Source: Phycisphaerales bacterium (GTDB taxonomy: Bacteria > Planctomycetota > Phycisphaerae > Phycisphaerales > SM1A02). From it: a DNA stretch of 64,000 nt. The translations under genes were made by a program, and so were the position numbers. Below, in pieces: positions 1 to 8,587 of the stretch (position 1 is the stretch's first letter; each line of letters opens with the position of its first letter). Location of the stretch: NCBI GenBank assembly GCA_014238965.1, contig JABAAC010000091.1:1-64000 (forward strand). The letters run 5' to 3'. Under the pieces are notes generated by a model. The model was not told the origin of the DNA and made no database searches. It saw only the letters and a program-made list of their open reading frames with translations.

Positions 1-592
1 CGCCCGCAGCATCTGGATTGCTCTCGAAGAGGCGTTCAGTGAATTCCCAATCCGAATCAATGGCAATGGTTGCAACACGGCATGGCGCATCTTGCCCGCC
101 ACCACGCGATGGAATCGGCGGTTCCCAGCCCGGCGGCAAGCGAAGGTCACACGGTGGTGCCTCGAATGTCGAAGCGGGAAGTTCATCGGCTTGAGCGCTG
201 GTCACTACGCCACGGCTTGCGCCCCAAGGGCCACTGCTAATGATGTGCGTGTTTGCATCGGTCTTGACGAAGCCCAAAACACCCCAGTCGCACACGCTGA
301 TAAAGCACCGTTGGCTCGAACCAGTGCCCCGCCACATTGTCAGACCACCCAGATCAGTTGGGCGACTGCCCGTGGCCGTCATGACCAAAGGCACCACGCC
401 ATCAGCGAGCACATGCACTGGCTCAAAGCGAATGCTCGCAATGGCACCATCGAGTTCCACGTCGAGCATAAGGCTCGTCGGCGCACCCTTGAACCCCTGC
501 TTGAGACTTGCTCCAAGGGCCTCCAGCGAAACAGCTTCAGTTGGACCAGAGGCTACGCTTGTAGCGGCAATCATCACCAGTGCATTCAACAT
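1..592 (-). CDS. Partial (3' end outside window) secreted protein, possibly zincin-like (reprolysin/M12-like) metallopeptidase
   Basis: Manual reverse translation from ATG at 592 is open to the window edge (197 codons): MLNALVMIAATSVASGPTEAVSLEALGASLKQGFKGAPTSLMLDVELDGAIASIRFEPVHVLADG...CRVATIAIDSDWEFTERLFESNPDAAG. Signal-peptide-like start. Absent from the ORF track because it has no stop in the window. The family call is tentative. Confidence 0.75.
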   Translation of the reverse strand, partial: MLNALVMIAATSVASGPTEAVSLEALGASLKQGFKGAPTSLMLDVELDGAIASIRFEPVHVLADGVVPLVMTATGSRPTDLGGLTMWRGTGSSQRCFISVCDWGVLGFVKTDANTHIISSGPWGASRGVVTSAQADELPASTFEAPPCDLRLPPGWEPPIPSRGGGQDAPCRVATIAIDSDWEFTERLFESNPDAAG

Positions 593-715
593 CAAACTCT
601 CCTGCCGCGGCCCAATCCGCGTACTGGCCTAGTCGTCCTAGCCCTTGACACCCCCAAGGACCCCTCACCTTACCACCTGATCGAGGCGAGTCGAGTGCCG
701 ATTTCCACAGCAAGG

Positions 716-3229
716 TCAGTGTTTTGTGGTGGACTTCAAGACAGATGCTGATCGGGGACGCAGAGCGGCGGGGACCACAAAAAGTGACGATAGAAGGCAT
801 GCCAAGCACCCAATGAGCATGAGCGCCCCCAAACTCGCCTGCCCTCGGTGCGATGCCAGCATCAAACTCCCAAACCCAACCATCGTGGTCAGGGATGTCA
901 GCAGCACCGCTCGCCGCGTTGCGCCGTCGGTCTCAATTTTGCGACGACGGTGCGCCACATGAATAGCCCCATCGACTCCTAGCCCAATCAACACCGGCAC
1001 GGCAAAGAAATTCGCCAAATTCAAATGCAGCCCAACAAGCGTCGCAACGCCAAGCATCCAGCCTCCGGCAACGACCAATGCAGCCATGCACACCAATGGT
1101 TCTCGAAGCCGCCGTGACTCGACCAACAGAATGACTAAGACCGCGATTGCAGCAACTCCAGTCATCTGTAAGAAGCCCCGCTTCATGTCGCGGATTGATT
1201 CCAAATGCGTAACGGGCACACCCGTTACGTTGGCATCGACACGTCGAAGCGCATCGACGAAGGCCGCCATTGCAGATTCATCCCAAACATCGTCACGTGG
1301 ATGCGCCATAACCAACAGCGTGCCATCGGGAGCCATCGATGCGCCACGCATTGCCAATGGCAGCACGTCGCGTAGCGATGAAGCCGCGCCGGCTCGAACG
1401 CCATCGAAGAACACGGCTGTGCGGTGTGCTGCTGTGCTGAGCTCCTCTTGTGACATGGCTGCCAATCGATCGGCGAGCACTGACAACACTTCCACTTGAT
1501 CTGGCATGATCGCCTTTGCCTGCATTGCCAAGCCGCGGAGTCTCGACACCGCAAGGTCACGTGCATTGCCCGACTCAGAATCCCGTGTCTCTTCACTGGC
1601 GTCAACGCCCGCTCCGCATGATGCCAATTGAGCCCGCGCTCGCCTTCGCACCGGATCAGGCGCGGACACTACGCTGAGAATGCCGTCAACCAAGCCAATT
1701 TCGGGTTCGTTGGCCGCGCGGCGCACGAGCTCCGCAGCATGATCAAGATCACGCGCTTGCATCGCGCCGAACCACGTTGGCCCTGCAGCATCTGCTGCGA
1801 TGCGCCGCTCCCAAATGCCTGCTTGCAGGCCCGGCGCCTGCAGCGCCATGAGATTCGTCTCAAACTGAAGGTTGCGAGCAATACCCCAGCCGCCGATGCC
1901 CGCAGCGAATGCGACCCAAAGGACCAACCGGCGATACCGAGGTGCTCGAGGCGGCGGCGGCACACGAGTGGGGCGAGAGATATAGCGATCAAAGACCACC
2001 AAGAGTGCCGGCAGCACCGTACTCATTGCCACCAGGCTCAGCACTATGCCCATTGACGCAATGATGCCCAGTTCCTGCAACCCTCGAAAGTTCGTTGTCA
2101 GCGCGGCAAGGAATACGGCCACCGATGTCACCGCTGCAACCATGTTGGACCGAATGGTGGTCTTCAACAATGTGTAGATGGTCTTTTCGCGTGAGTTGGT
2201 ACCACGCAGCGCTGCATGGCGAGACACAACATGTACACCAAAGTCGAGCCCGACACCAATCATCACCAGCAAGAAGACGATGCTTAACAACGTCAATCGG
2301 CCAATCGCCAAGGCCACGAAGCCCCATGTCCATCCAACTGCGAGCGCAAATGCAACAATCGTGAGCAACGGCCGCTTCACTTCCCGAAGAATGAGCATGA
2401 CAAGCCCAGACACAAGCACCATGGCCACAATTGCGGCCAATCGCATGTCCTCTTGCGTCACTCGCATTTCATCAGCTTGAATGACGGGCTTTCCCGTCAA
2501 CCCAATGTCCACGCGGGGGAATAGATTGCGAGCCTTCGACAAGATCGCTCGAATGCGCACCAATGGCGCCTCGATGACAGCCAATGTGGAGTAGTCCTTC
2601 TCAGGCAAAATGCCAATAAACGACAGGCGACCCGAGGGTGATGTTAAATAGCGATCCTCCCCAACCGTGTCTTGGCACGGACCACCTTCGCCTACTAGGA
2701 CCGTGATCGCCGTGACCGCCGCGCCGATACGTTCCTGAGGGTCTACGACGTTGTCGCTGAAGGCGGCGCCTGTGGCTTGAAGATCGCCAGATGCAGCCAG
2801 TAGCAGTGCATCGGGGCCGTCCTTGGCTTTGGCAAGCAATGCGCACGCACCTGCGATAGCCTCAACTTCATTCGGCGGTGCTGCCCAAGACACCAGCTTC
2901 GCCTGTTCTGCAGCTGTGATTCGAGCTGCAACTTGTGGAAGATGTAGCGCCTGCAACCGTGGCTCGAGCCAATCAACCACCGGCGCCCCAGCCCCGTGAT
3001 TATCACCGGCGTCGACAACCACCCATATACGTTCAAGATCACCAAATCGAGCCTTGAACGATTCATAGTCCCGCATGAATGGGCGATCGGCGAAAATAAG
3101 GCTGTCGGTGTCAGCGTCGAATCGCACACCGAGCACACCGGCAACGGCACCAGCTATCGCCAGCACAGTGCCGATCAACAAGATGACGCCAGGCCGCGCA
3201 AGCACAAGGTCGGCAAGCCACCGTGTCAT
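716..3229 (-). CDS. MMPL/RND-superfamily transporter (HpnN-like exporter)
   Basis: 837 aa with two repeats of TM-rich halves; motifs such as GVGLDFGVHVVSRH and GLGVDGAIHVAHRRR typical of RND/MMPL permeases. Confidence 0.85.
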   Translation of the reverse strand: MTRWLADLVLARPGVILLIGTVLAIAGAVAGVLGVRFDADTDSLIFADRPFMRDYESFKARFGDLERIWVVVDAGDNHGAGAPVVDWLEPRLQALHLPQVAARITAAEQAKLVSWAAPPNEVEAIAGACALLAKAKDGPDALLLAASGDLQATGAAFSDNVVDPQERIGAAVTAITVLVGEGGPCQDTVGEDRYLTSPSGRLSFIGILPEKDYSTLAVIEAPLVRIRAILSKARNLFPRVDIGLTGKPVIQADEMRVTQEDMRLAAIVAMVLVSGLVMLILREVKRPLLTIVAFALAVGWTWGFVALAIGRLTLLSIVFLLVMIGVGLDFGVHVVSRHAALRGTNSREKTIYTLLKTTIRSNMVAAVTSVAVFLAALTTNFRGLQELGIIASMGIVLSLVAMSTVLPALLVVFDRYISRPTRVPPPPRAPRYRRLVLWVAFAAGIGGWGIARNLQFETNLMALQAPGLQAGIWERRIAADAAGPTWFGAMQARDLDHAAELVRRAANEPEIGLVDGILSVVSAPDPVRRRARAQLASCGAGVDASEETRDSESGNARDLAVSRLRGLAMQAKAIMPDQVEVLSVLADRLAAMSQEELSTAAHRTAVFFDGVRAGAASSLRDVLPLAMRGASMAPDGTLLVMAHPRDDVWDESAMAAFVDALRRVDANVTGVPVTHLESIRDMKRGFLQMTGVAAIAVLVILLVESRRLREPLVCMAALVVAGGWMLGVATLVGLHLNLANFFAVPVLIGLGVDGAIHVAHRRRKIETDGATRRAVLLTSLTTMVGFGSLMLASHRGQASLGALMLIGCLACLLSSLFVVPAALRPRSASVLKSTTKH

Positions 3230-3311
3230 GGCAATTGCGTGCCTCTCGCGTTGCGGTGTATGTGAGCATTCACCATGGGGGCGGTGATTCTACGTCGATG
3301 CCGATGAAGAA

Positions 3312-3343
3312 CAACGCCGTGGGGGAAGGCCCCCACGGCGTTG
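3312..3343 (-). terminator. Intrinsic terminator downstream of the 3370-5169 gene
   Basis: 14-bp perfect stem CAACGCCGTGGGGG / CCCCCACGGCGTTG with 4-nt loop, followed on the minus strand by TGTTCTTC. Confidence 0.8.
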
Positions 3344-3369
3344 GTGGTGTCTATTTGAATAAAGGGACT

Positions 3370-5169
3370 TCAGACCGGCTCGTTGCCGCCACCTTGTGGA
3401 CGATCGCCACCACGGCGACCTCGGTCGCTGTTTCCGTCGCGATTGCCACCACGATTGTCTCGGAAGGCCTCACGAATGGCTTCCCGCTCTTCATCTGAGA
3501 TCTCGCCATCACCGTTCGCATCGAACCGTTTCATGAACTGCTCACGCATCGCTTCGCGATCTTCACCGCCACCGCCCCATTGCCGGGTGCGATTTCCACG
3601 ATCCCCACCACGCATGCCTGGTAGTGCCTTGGCACGTTCCTCGCCAAGCAAGTCAGTCAACGCTTCGATGTATTCTTGATCCACTTCGGAACGACGCTCG
3701 GTCGCTTCGTCGAGGGGTGTGTCTTCACGGTCACGCCCTGACCAATCGCCGTCCATGCCGCGAATGAATCGTAATTCACGTGGCTCCTCGTACTGCCGTA
3801 CTGCAGCGAGCACACGCTCATTTTCATCCGCCATAGCAGCGGTGCAATCACCTTGCAGTTCAACAATGGCCGTGCGAAGTGACTCCTCAAGGTCTTCCAA
3901 CTGCAAGGCTGCTTCAATTGCCCGCACTGACCTGGCAGGTCGCAACCAGCGGCCATAGCCATCTTGCACAGCGCCTTGCCTAAAGGCAGAACCTGCTTCA
4001 TCAGGCATCGCAGAGGCGATGGACTCGACTGCGGTATCATTGACATTGCGAACAGCCTGCTGCAACTTCAGTCGATCAAGCACAAGGCGTTCAAGCGCCA
4101 CGCTGTCTCGATCCGTCATCAACTCCATAGCCCTAACGCGAGTTGTGGCATCAAAGGCATCGCGTCGAAGCAATGCATCGTCGAGATCGATTGTCCACAC
4201 GTTGACGATGGTGGTCACTGCATCACGGACCTCGTCATTTGAATCTGAGATCGCACTGAGCGTCAATGACTCAACATTGAACGACTCACCTGAAATTCTG
4301 CCCTCTGGCAACAGCCGCTCGCGTCGGATTCGACGAATAACTTTGTCCCAAAGTGCAACTTGCTCTTGGGCAAGAATGGTCAGAATGGCCTCTTCTGTTT
4401 CAGCGTTCATGCTGCGACGGAGCGAGTCGAACTGTTGATACAACGCACGCTGCTGAGCGAACGAGGTCTGCGTTTCGGGCTGCTCCATGCGCTCTTCCAT
4501 TTCCTTTCGGAACGAATCATGCATTTCCTGCATGCGGCCACGAAAGGTCTCTCGCATCTGTTGACGGGCCTCGTCGGTCATCGCCTCGGCGCCTTCGCCG
4601 CGCATTGATTCCCTAGCCTCACGCATTTCCGATCGAATCGTCTCCATGCGGCCACGCATCTCTTCCATTCGCTCCTGCGTTTCGGGGTTGCTTCGGAGTG
4701 TTTCATTCAACGCGCCCACCGCATCACGAGTCTCTTCGGCCGCCAGTTGGAAAGCTGCGTCGTAGTCGGCAAGAACGACCGTGACAATCTCGCCCTGTCC
4801 GTCGTCAAGATCCAGCATGTCAACCATGATGGGCAAGTCGCGCGTCATAAACAACGGACGGAACATCGAACGAGCGATCATGCCCATGGGATTGCCCGGG
4901 CCGCCTGAGCCACGTCCAAAGCCACCACCGCCGCGTCGTTCGCCGCCTCTATCTTCACGGGCATCGCCACGCTGACCACGCTGGCCACGAGCGTTATCGC
5001 CACGCTGAGGACGATCGCCACGCTGGCCACGATTCTGATCTGTTGTTCGCTCGCCCGGATCGCGATCAGGGGCATTCTGCCCAAGCGTCACGTCTGCTGT
5101 GAGCAAGATGGTCGACAACGCCGTGGCGGTAATCCATGCGAGAGGGGTAAATCTACGTGTTTGCTTCAT
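3370..5169 (-). CDS. Secreted EF-hand protein with Arg/Gly/Asp-rich low-complexity N- and C-terminal segments
   Basis: 599 aa; signal peptide-like MKQTRRFTPLAWITATALSTILLTADVTLGQ; RGQRGDRPQRGDNARGQRGQRGD repeats; EF-hand FDANGDGEISDEE; long charged helical middle. Confidence 0.8.
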   Translation of the reverse strand: MKQTRRFTPLAWITATALSTILLTADVTLGQNAPDRDPGERTTDQNRGQRGDRPQRGDNARGQRGQRGDAREDRGGERRGGGGFGRGSGGPGNPMGMIARSMFRPLFMTRDLPIMVDMLDLDDGQGEIVTVVLADYDAAFQLAAEETRDAVGALNETLRSNPETQERMEEMRGRMETIRSEMREARESMRGEGAEAMTDEARQQMRETFRGRMQEMHDSFRKEMEERMEQPETQTSFAQQRALYQQFDSLRRSMNAETEEAILTILAQEQVALWDKVIRRIRRERLLPEGRISGESFNVESLTLSAISDSNDEVRDAVTTIVNVWTIDLDDALLRRDAFDATTRVRAMELMTDRDSVALERLVLDRLKLQQAVRNVNDTAVESIASAMPDEAGSAFRQGAVQDGYGRWLRPARSVRAIEAALQLEDLEESLRTAIVELQGDCTAAMADENERVLAAVRQYEEPRELRFIRGMDGDWSGRDREDTPLDEATERRSEVDQEYIEALTDLLGEERAKALPGMRGGDRGNRTRQWGGGGEDREAMREQFMKRFDANGDGEISDEEREAIREAFRDNRGGNRDGNSDRGRRGGDRPQGGGNEPV

Positions 5170-5435
5170 CTGAACCAGACTCCTGCACCGCTATGGCGCC
5201 ATCTCCAAGGGGCCCCGATCCCTGCATTTCCTGAGCGAGGGGACCATCAATTGAAAACCTCAGGCGAGGCCATACTTGTGCTACGCCCCTTCGGGTGCCG
5301 ACATCCCCATAATCCCGGCGTCCCGAAAGGCTATCTTCAAAGATCAACACTGTAGTGGCTCAATGGGTTCCACTTCCAGTCTTCACACCCCCAACCCCTT
5401 CCATGCCTATCCCATAGCCGATTGACACCTCACGC

Positions 5436-6038
5436 TTGAGTACGCCCCACCGCCAACTTGTTGATATCGCTGCCTGCCTCAGTGGCCAGGAACAGGCTTG
5501 GGCTGCCTTTGTGAATGGGACTGTTGGGCTTGTTGTGGCCGCGGTTCGCCGCACAATGGGCAGCCCCCCGCCGCGGGGCATTGACGTAGATGACCTCGTT
5601 CAACAGGTCTATCTACGTCTGTTGCAACACGATATGCGGCTCCTTCGAAACTACGACCCCAGTCGGAGCGGCATTTCTACCTGGATTACGCTGATCACAC
5701 GTTCGACCACAATCGACGCCTTGCGACGACGACGTCTGCCTGTGGTGTCGCTAGACGCTGCATTGTCGATTCCGGTGCAGGATCAACCCCCAGAATTGCG
5801 TGAATCCGCGGTTGCTGCGCTGCCAACGGATCTCCTGACGGACCGGCAAATCGTGGTTCTTAGGCTGCTCTATGACGACGATCTAGACGTGTCACAAGTG
5901 GCCACTGTGCTCGGTGTTGAAGCGCAGACCATTCGAAGCACCCGACACAAGGCCATGATGCGATTGCGTGAGCATTTCTCGGACTGTCAACTAGACGACT
6001 CGCATGTACCAGACACCGAAAAAGGAGGGATGTCATGA
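5436..6038 (+). CDS. ECF-type sigma-70 family RNA polymerase sigma factor
   Basis: 200 aa, TTG start; sigma2-like DVDDLVQQVYLRLLQHDMRLLRNYDPSRSGISTWITLITRSTTIDALRRRR and sigma4-like VLRLLYDDDLDVSQVATVLGVEAQTIRSTRHKAMMRLRE. Confidence 0.9.
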   Translation: MSTPHRQLVDIAACLSGQEQAWAAFVNGTVGLVVAAVRRTMGSPPPRGIDVDDLVQQVYLRLLQHDMRLLRNYDPSRSGISTWITLITRSTTIDALRRRRLPVVSLDAALSIPVQDQPPELRESAVAALPTDLLTDRQIVVLRLLYDDDLDVSQVATVLGVEAQTIRSTRHKAMMRLREHFSDCQLDDSHVPDTEKGGMS

Positions 6039-6071
6039 CCGCCCCCTCCGTACCACACATTGGAGCAGGAT

Positions 6072-6533
6072 ATGCGCGCTGAAACCCCCCATCATCATGA
6101 ATCCCGCATTGCGGATCTACCAATTGGTAGCAGCTTGGCTGATGCAGCCGCGATTGCGGCATGGATTGATGACCCAACTGCCCAATGCCCGCCTCACATA
6201 GAGGCGGCCATGGCCCACGATCCCGCCCTGCGTAGTTTGATTCGAGACCTGCGGCTGGAGCAATTTCAACCCGAGCCTGCCTCTGCCGCACTGCATGAGC
6301 ATCTCATTGCCTTGCCGATGGGCCCAAGCGTGCTCGCACGCATTGGTGGCTGGTCCATTGCCGCCGCTGCGGCAGTGGCATTGGCCGTACTGGGCTTGCA
6401 ATTGGGCGCGGAAAACGCTTCTGAAAGCCAATGGAATCCATCATCTGATCTGGCCGCCATGGGGCTAACTGTCCCAGCAGACAACGATGTCCTCATTGCC
6501 ATGCTGCTCCCTGACCAGGAGAACCCCTCATGA
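6072..6533 (+). CDS. Putative anti-sigma factor (membrane-anchored, small)
   Basis: Immediately downstream of the ECF sigma gene, single TM segment (WSIAAAAAVALAVLGLQLG), overlaps the next gene by 4 bp; RBS GGAGCAGGA before ATG 6072. Confidence 0.65.
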   Translation: MRAETPHHHESRIADLPIGSSLADAAAIAAWIDDPTAQCPPHIEAAMAHDPALRSLIRDLRLEQFQPEPASAALHEHLIALPMGPSVLARIGGWSIAAAAAVALAVLGLQLGAENASESQWNPSSDLAAMGLTVPADNDVLIAMLLPDQENPS

Positions 6534-7321
6534 GCCGCATGGTGCTGACCATCCTGCTGCTGTTGTCGCTGGTCTTCAACGCCTTCTTCTTGCTGGGCCG
6601 ATTCAGTGCGGATCCCGTGGCCGTTGCAGACCCTAGCGAACGACTTGCCCAGTCGTTGAAATTGACCGATCGCCAGCGTATTCGATTCGACGAACTTCGA
6701 TCTACTCTCCAAGCTGACACAGCAGCCCCGCGAGCGAGAATCGCTGAACTCCAAGGCAACCTTGCTTCGGTGCTCGAAGAGGAGTCGCCTGATCTAGAAG
6801 ACGTACGCTCACTTGTTGAACAGATTTCGTTTGAACAAGCCCAAGCCCGATCGATGGCCGCCGATCACCTTGGAAGTTTCCTTGACCTTCTCGATCCAGA
6901 TCAGCGACGGCGACTTGGCCGCCGTATGGGCGCGATGTCTCATCGCAGCCGCCCCCCAACTGACCTGTCTGCCTTTGACGTCAATAATGACGGCCGACTA
7001 GACGAAACCGAACGAGCAGAGGCCACGAGGCTCATCCACGAACGGCACGAGGCTATGCGAAAGAAGCGCAAGGACCTTGCTTCGCAATTCGATGCTGACG
7101 GCGATGGCTCCTTGAATCCGGATGAGCGACAAGCATTTCGCGAACACCTGCTTGAACAAGGACTTGCCCCACAACACCCCCGCGGACACCGAGTTGGCGA
7201 GCATGACGGACCACCCGAGGGCAGACGCGGAGAAGGCCGACGTGGCGAAGGACGACGCGGCCCCCATAATGGCCACCCACCGGGCCACAATCCCCCCGAC
7301 GAGCCACCGCCACCTGCCTAA
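6530..7321 (+). CDS. CnrX/heavy-metal-sensor-like periplasmic protein with C-terminal EF-hands and RG/His/Pro-rich tail
   Basis: 263 aa; N-terminal TM anchor; helical LKLTDRQRIRFDELRSTLQAD... like periplasmic metal sensor/LTxxQ families; two EF-hands (FDVNNDGRLDETE, FDADGDGSLNPDE); tail RRGEGRRGEGRRGPHNGHPPGH. Confidence 0.75.
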   Translation: MSRMVLTILLLLSLVFNAFFLLGRFSADPVAVADPSERLAQSLKLTDRQRIRFDELRSTLQADTAAPRARIAELQGNLASVLEEESPDLEDVRSLVEQISFEQAQARSMAADHLGSFLDLLDPDQRRRLGRRMGAMSHRSRPPTDLSAFDVNNDGRLDETERAEATRLIHERHEAMRKKRKDLASQFDADGDGSLNPDERQAFREHLLEQGLAPQHPRGHRVGEHDGPPEGRRGEGRRGEGRRGPHNGHPPGHNPPDEPPPPA

Positions 7322-7397
7322 AGGCCCCTAGGCAAAGCTCGAGAACTCAACGGTGTAAACTCACCGCGTCCTGCAATGGACATGGATCCCCACACCC

Positions 7398-7775
7398 ATG
7401 ATTGGTTGGTTTTATCTCGCAATGGCGGTTTGCTTCGAAGTGGCTGCTGCCACGTGCTTGAAGTTCGCCAATGGCATTCCCGGCCTAGACAAGGACGCGC
7501 AGCCACTGCCCTTCGCCCTGATGCTGGTGTTCTACATCACCTGCTTCCTGTTCATGGCCAAATCAATGGAGACGATCCAGTTGGGTGTGCTGTACGCATT
7601 CTGGGCAGGGATGGGCACGATTCTCGTGGCAATCGTGGGGGTGTACCTCTTTCAGGACACGATGCCAGTGATCAAGATTGTGGGCATCGGTCTCATCATC
7701 ACCGGAGTCGCCATGGTGAATCTTGGCGGCACGAAGAATGTAGATCACACGCCGCCTGTTGTTGAGCAAGGTTAA
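7398..7775 (+). CDS. SMR-family small multidrug transporter
   Basis: 125 aa, four TM segments, conserved early Glu (CFEVAAATCLKFANG), C-terminal GIGLIITGVAMVNL. Confidence 0.85.
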   Translation: MIGWFYLAMAVCFEVAAATCLKFANGIPGLDKDAQPLPFALMLVFYITCFLFMAKSMETIQLGVLYAFWAGMGTILVAIVGVYLFQDTMPVIKIVGIGLIITGVAMVNLGGTKNVDHTPPVVEQG

Positions 7776-7777
7776 CC

Positions 7778-8578
7778 TCAGCGAGCAAGGCCTGATTGTG
7801 CACGAATGGCCCGGGCCTTGGGCAGCAGTGCTTGCAACTGCTCGATGCGACGGTGTGGATCCGGATGCGTGGACAAAAACTCGATTGCCGGCCCACCACC
7901 TTCCTTTGCCATACGTTGCCAAAGCCCAATCGCCTGATCGGGGTCGAAGCCTGCCTCCGCCGCAATAAACAGGCCCAGTTCGTCAGCTTCAGACTCGTGA
8001 AGTCGGCTGTAGGGCAACACAATGCCCAACTGCGATCCAATACCCAATGCAGCAAGTGCAACTTCACGTGTCGTCTCATCGTCATCCCCAATCGCCATAG
8101 CACCAATGACTGTGCCACCAACGATCAAGAGATGTTGCGATAACCGTTCGCCACCGTGCCCCGCGAGCACATGCCCCACTTCGTGGCCGAGAATGATGGC
8201 GAGGCCATCATCACTTTGCGCAACGGGGAGCAGCCCCGTATGCACACCGATGCGACCTCCGGGCAAAGCAAAGGCATTGGCGGAATCGTCGTCAATGAGT
8301 ACGACTTCCCATTCATAATCCTCCAAGCCAGCGCCTGGATAACGACGCTTCCCCGCTTCCACAACACGACGAGCGATACGCCGCACGCGACGGACCTGAT
8401 CACCCTGATCGATTACTTTGCCATTGGCGTGAATATCGGCAAACGCCTCTTGCCCCATCGCATCAACAGTAGATCGTGGAAGCAGGTCGAGCCGATCACG
8501 GTTCGTACCAGGCACCGATGAGCAGCTCATGACCCCTATTCCCAGAACGAACCCAATGCACAATCGTACTGGTCGCAT
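7778..8578 (-). CDS. M48-family zinc metallopeptidase lipoprotein
   Basis: HEVGHVLAGHGGERLSQ active site and downstream ESEADELGLFIAAEAG; lipobox-like GIGVMSC. Confidence 0.9.
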   Translation of the reverse strand: MRPVRLCIGFVLGIGVMSCSSVPGTNRDRLDLLPRSTVDAMGQEAFADIHANGKVIDQGDQVRRVRRIARRVVEAGKRRYPGAGLEDYEWEVVLIDDDSANAFALPGGRIGVHTGLLPVAQSDDGLAIILGHEVGHVLAGHGGERLSQHLLIVGGTVIGAMAIGDDDETTREVALAALGIGSQLGIVLPYSRLHESEADELGLFIAAEAGFDPDQAIGLWQRMAKEGGGPAIEFLSTHPDPHRRIEQLQALLPKARAIRAQSGLAR

Positions 8579-8587
8579 TGCTCAAGC

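Noticed and set aside
4960-5045. Short direct repeats (cgccacgctg...) considered as a CRISPR or minisatellite array
   Set aside because: Repeats are in-frame codons for RGQRGD-type peptide within a CDS, with no spacer pattern.
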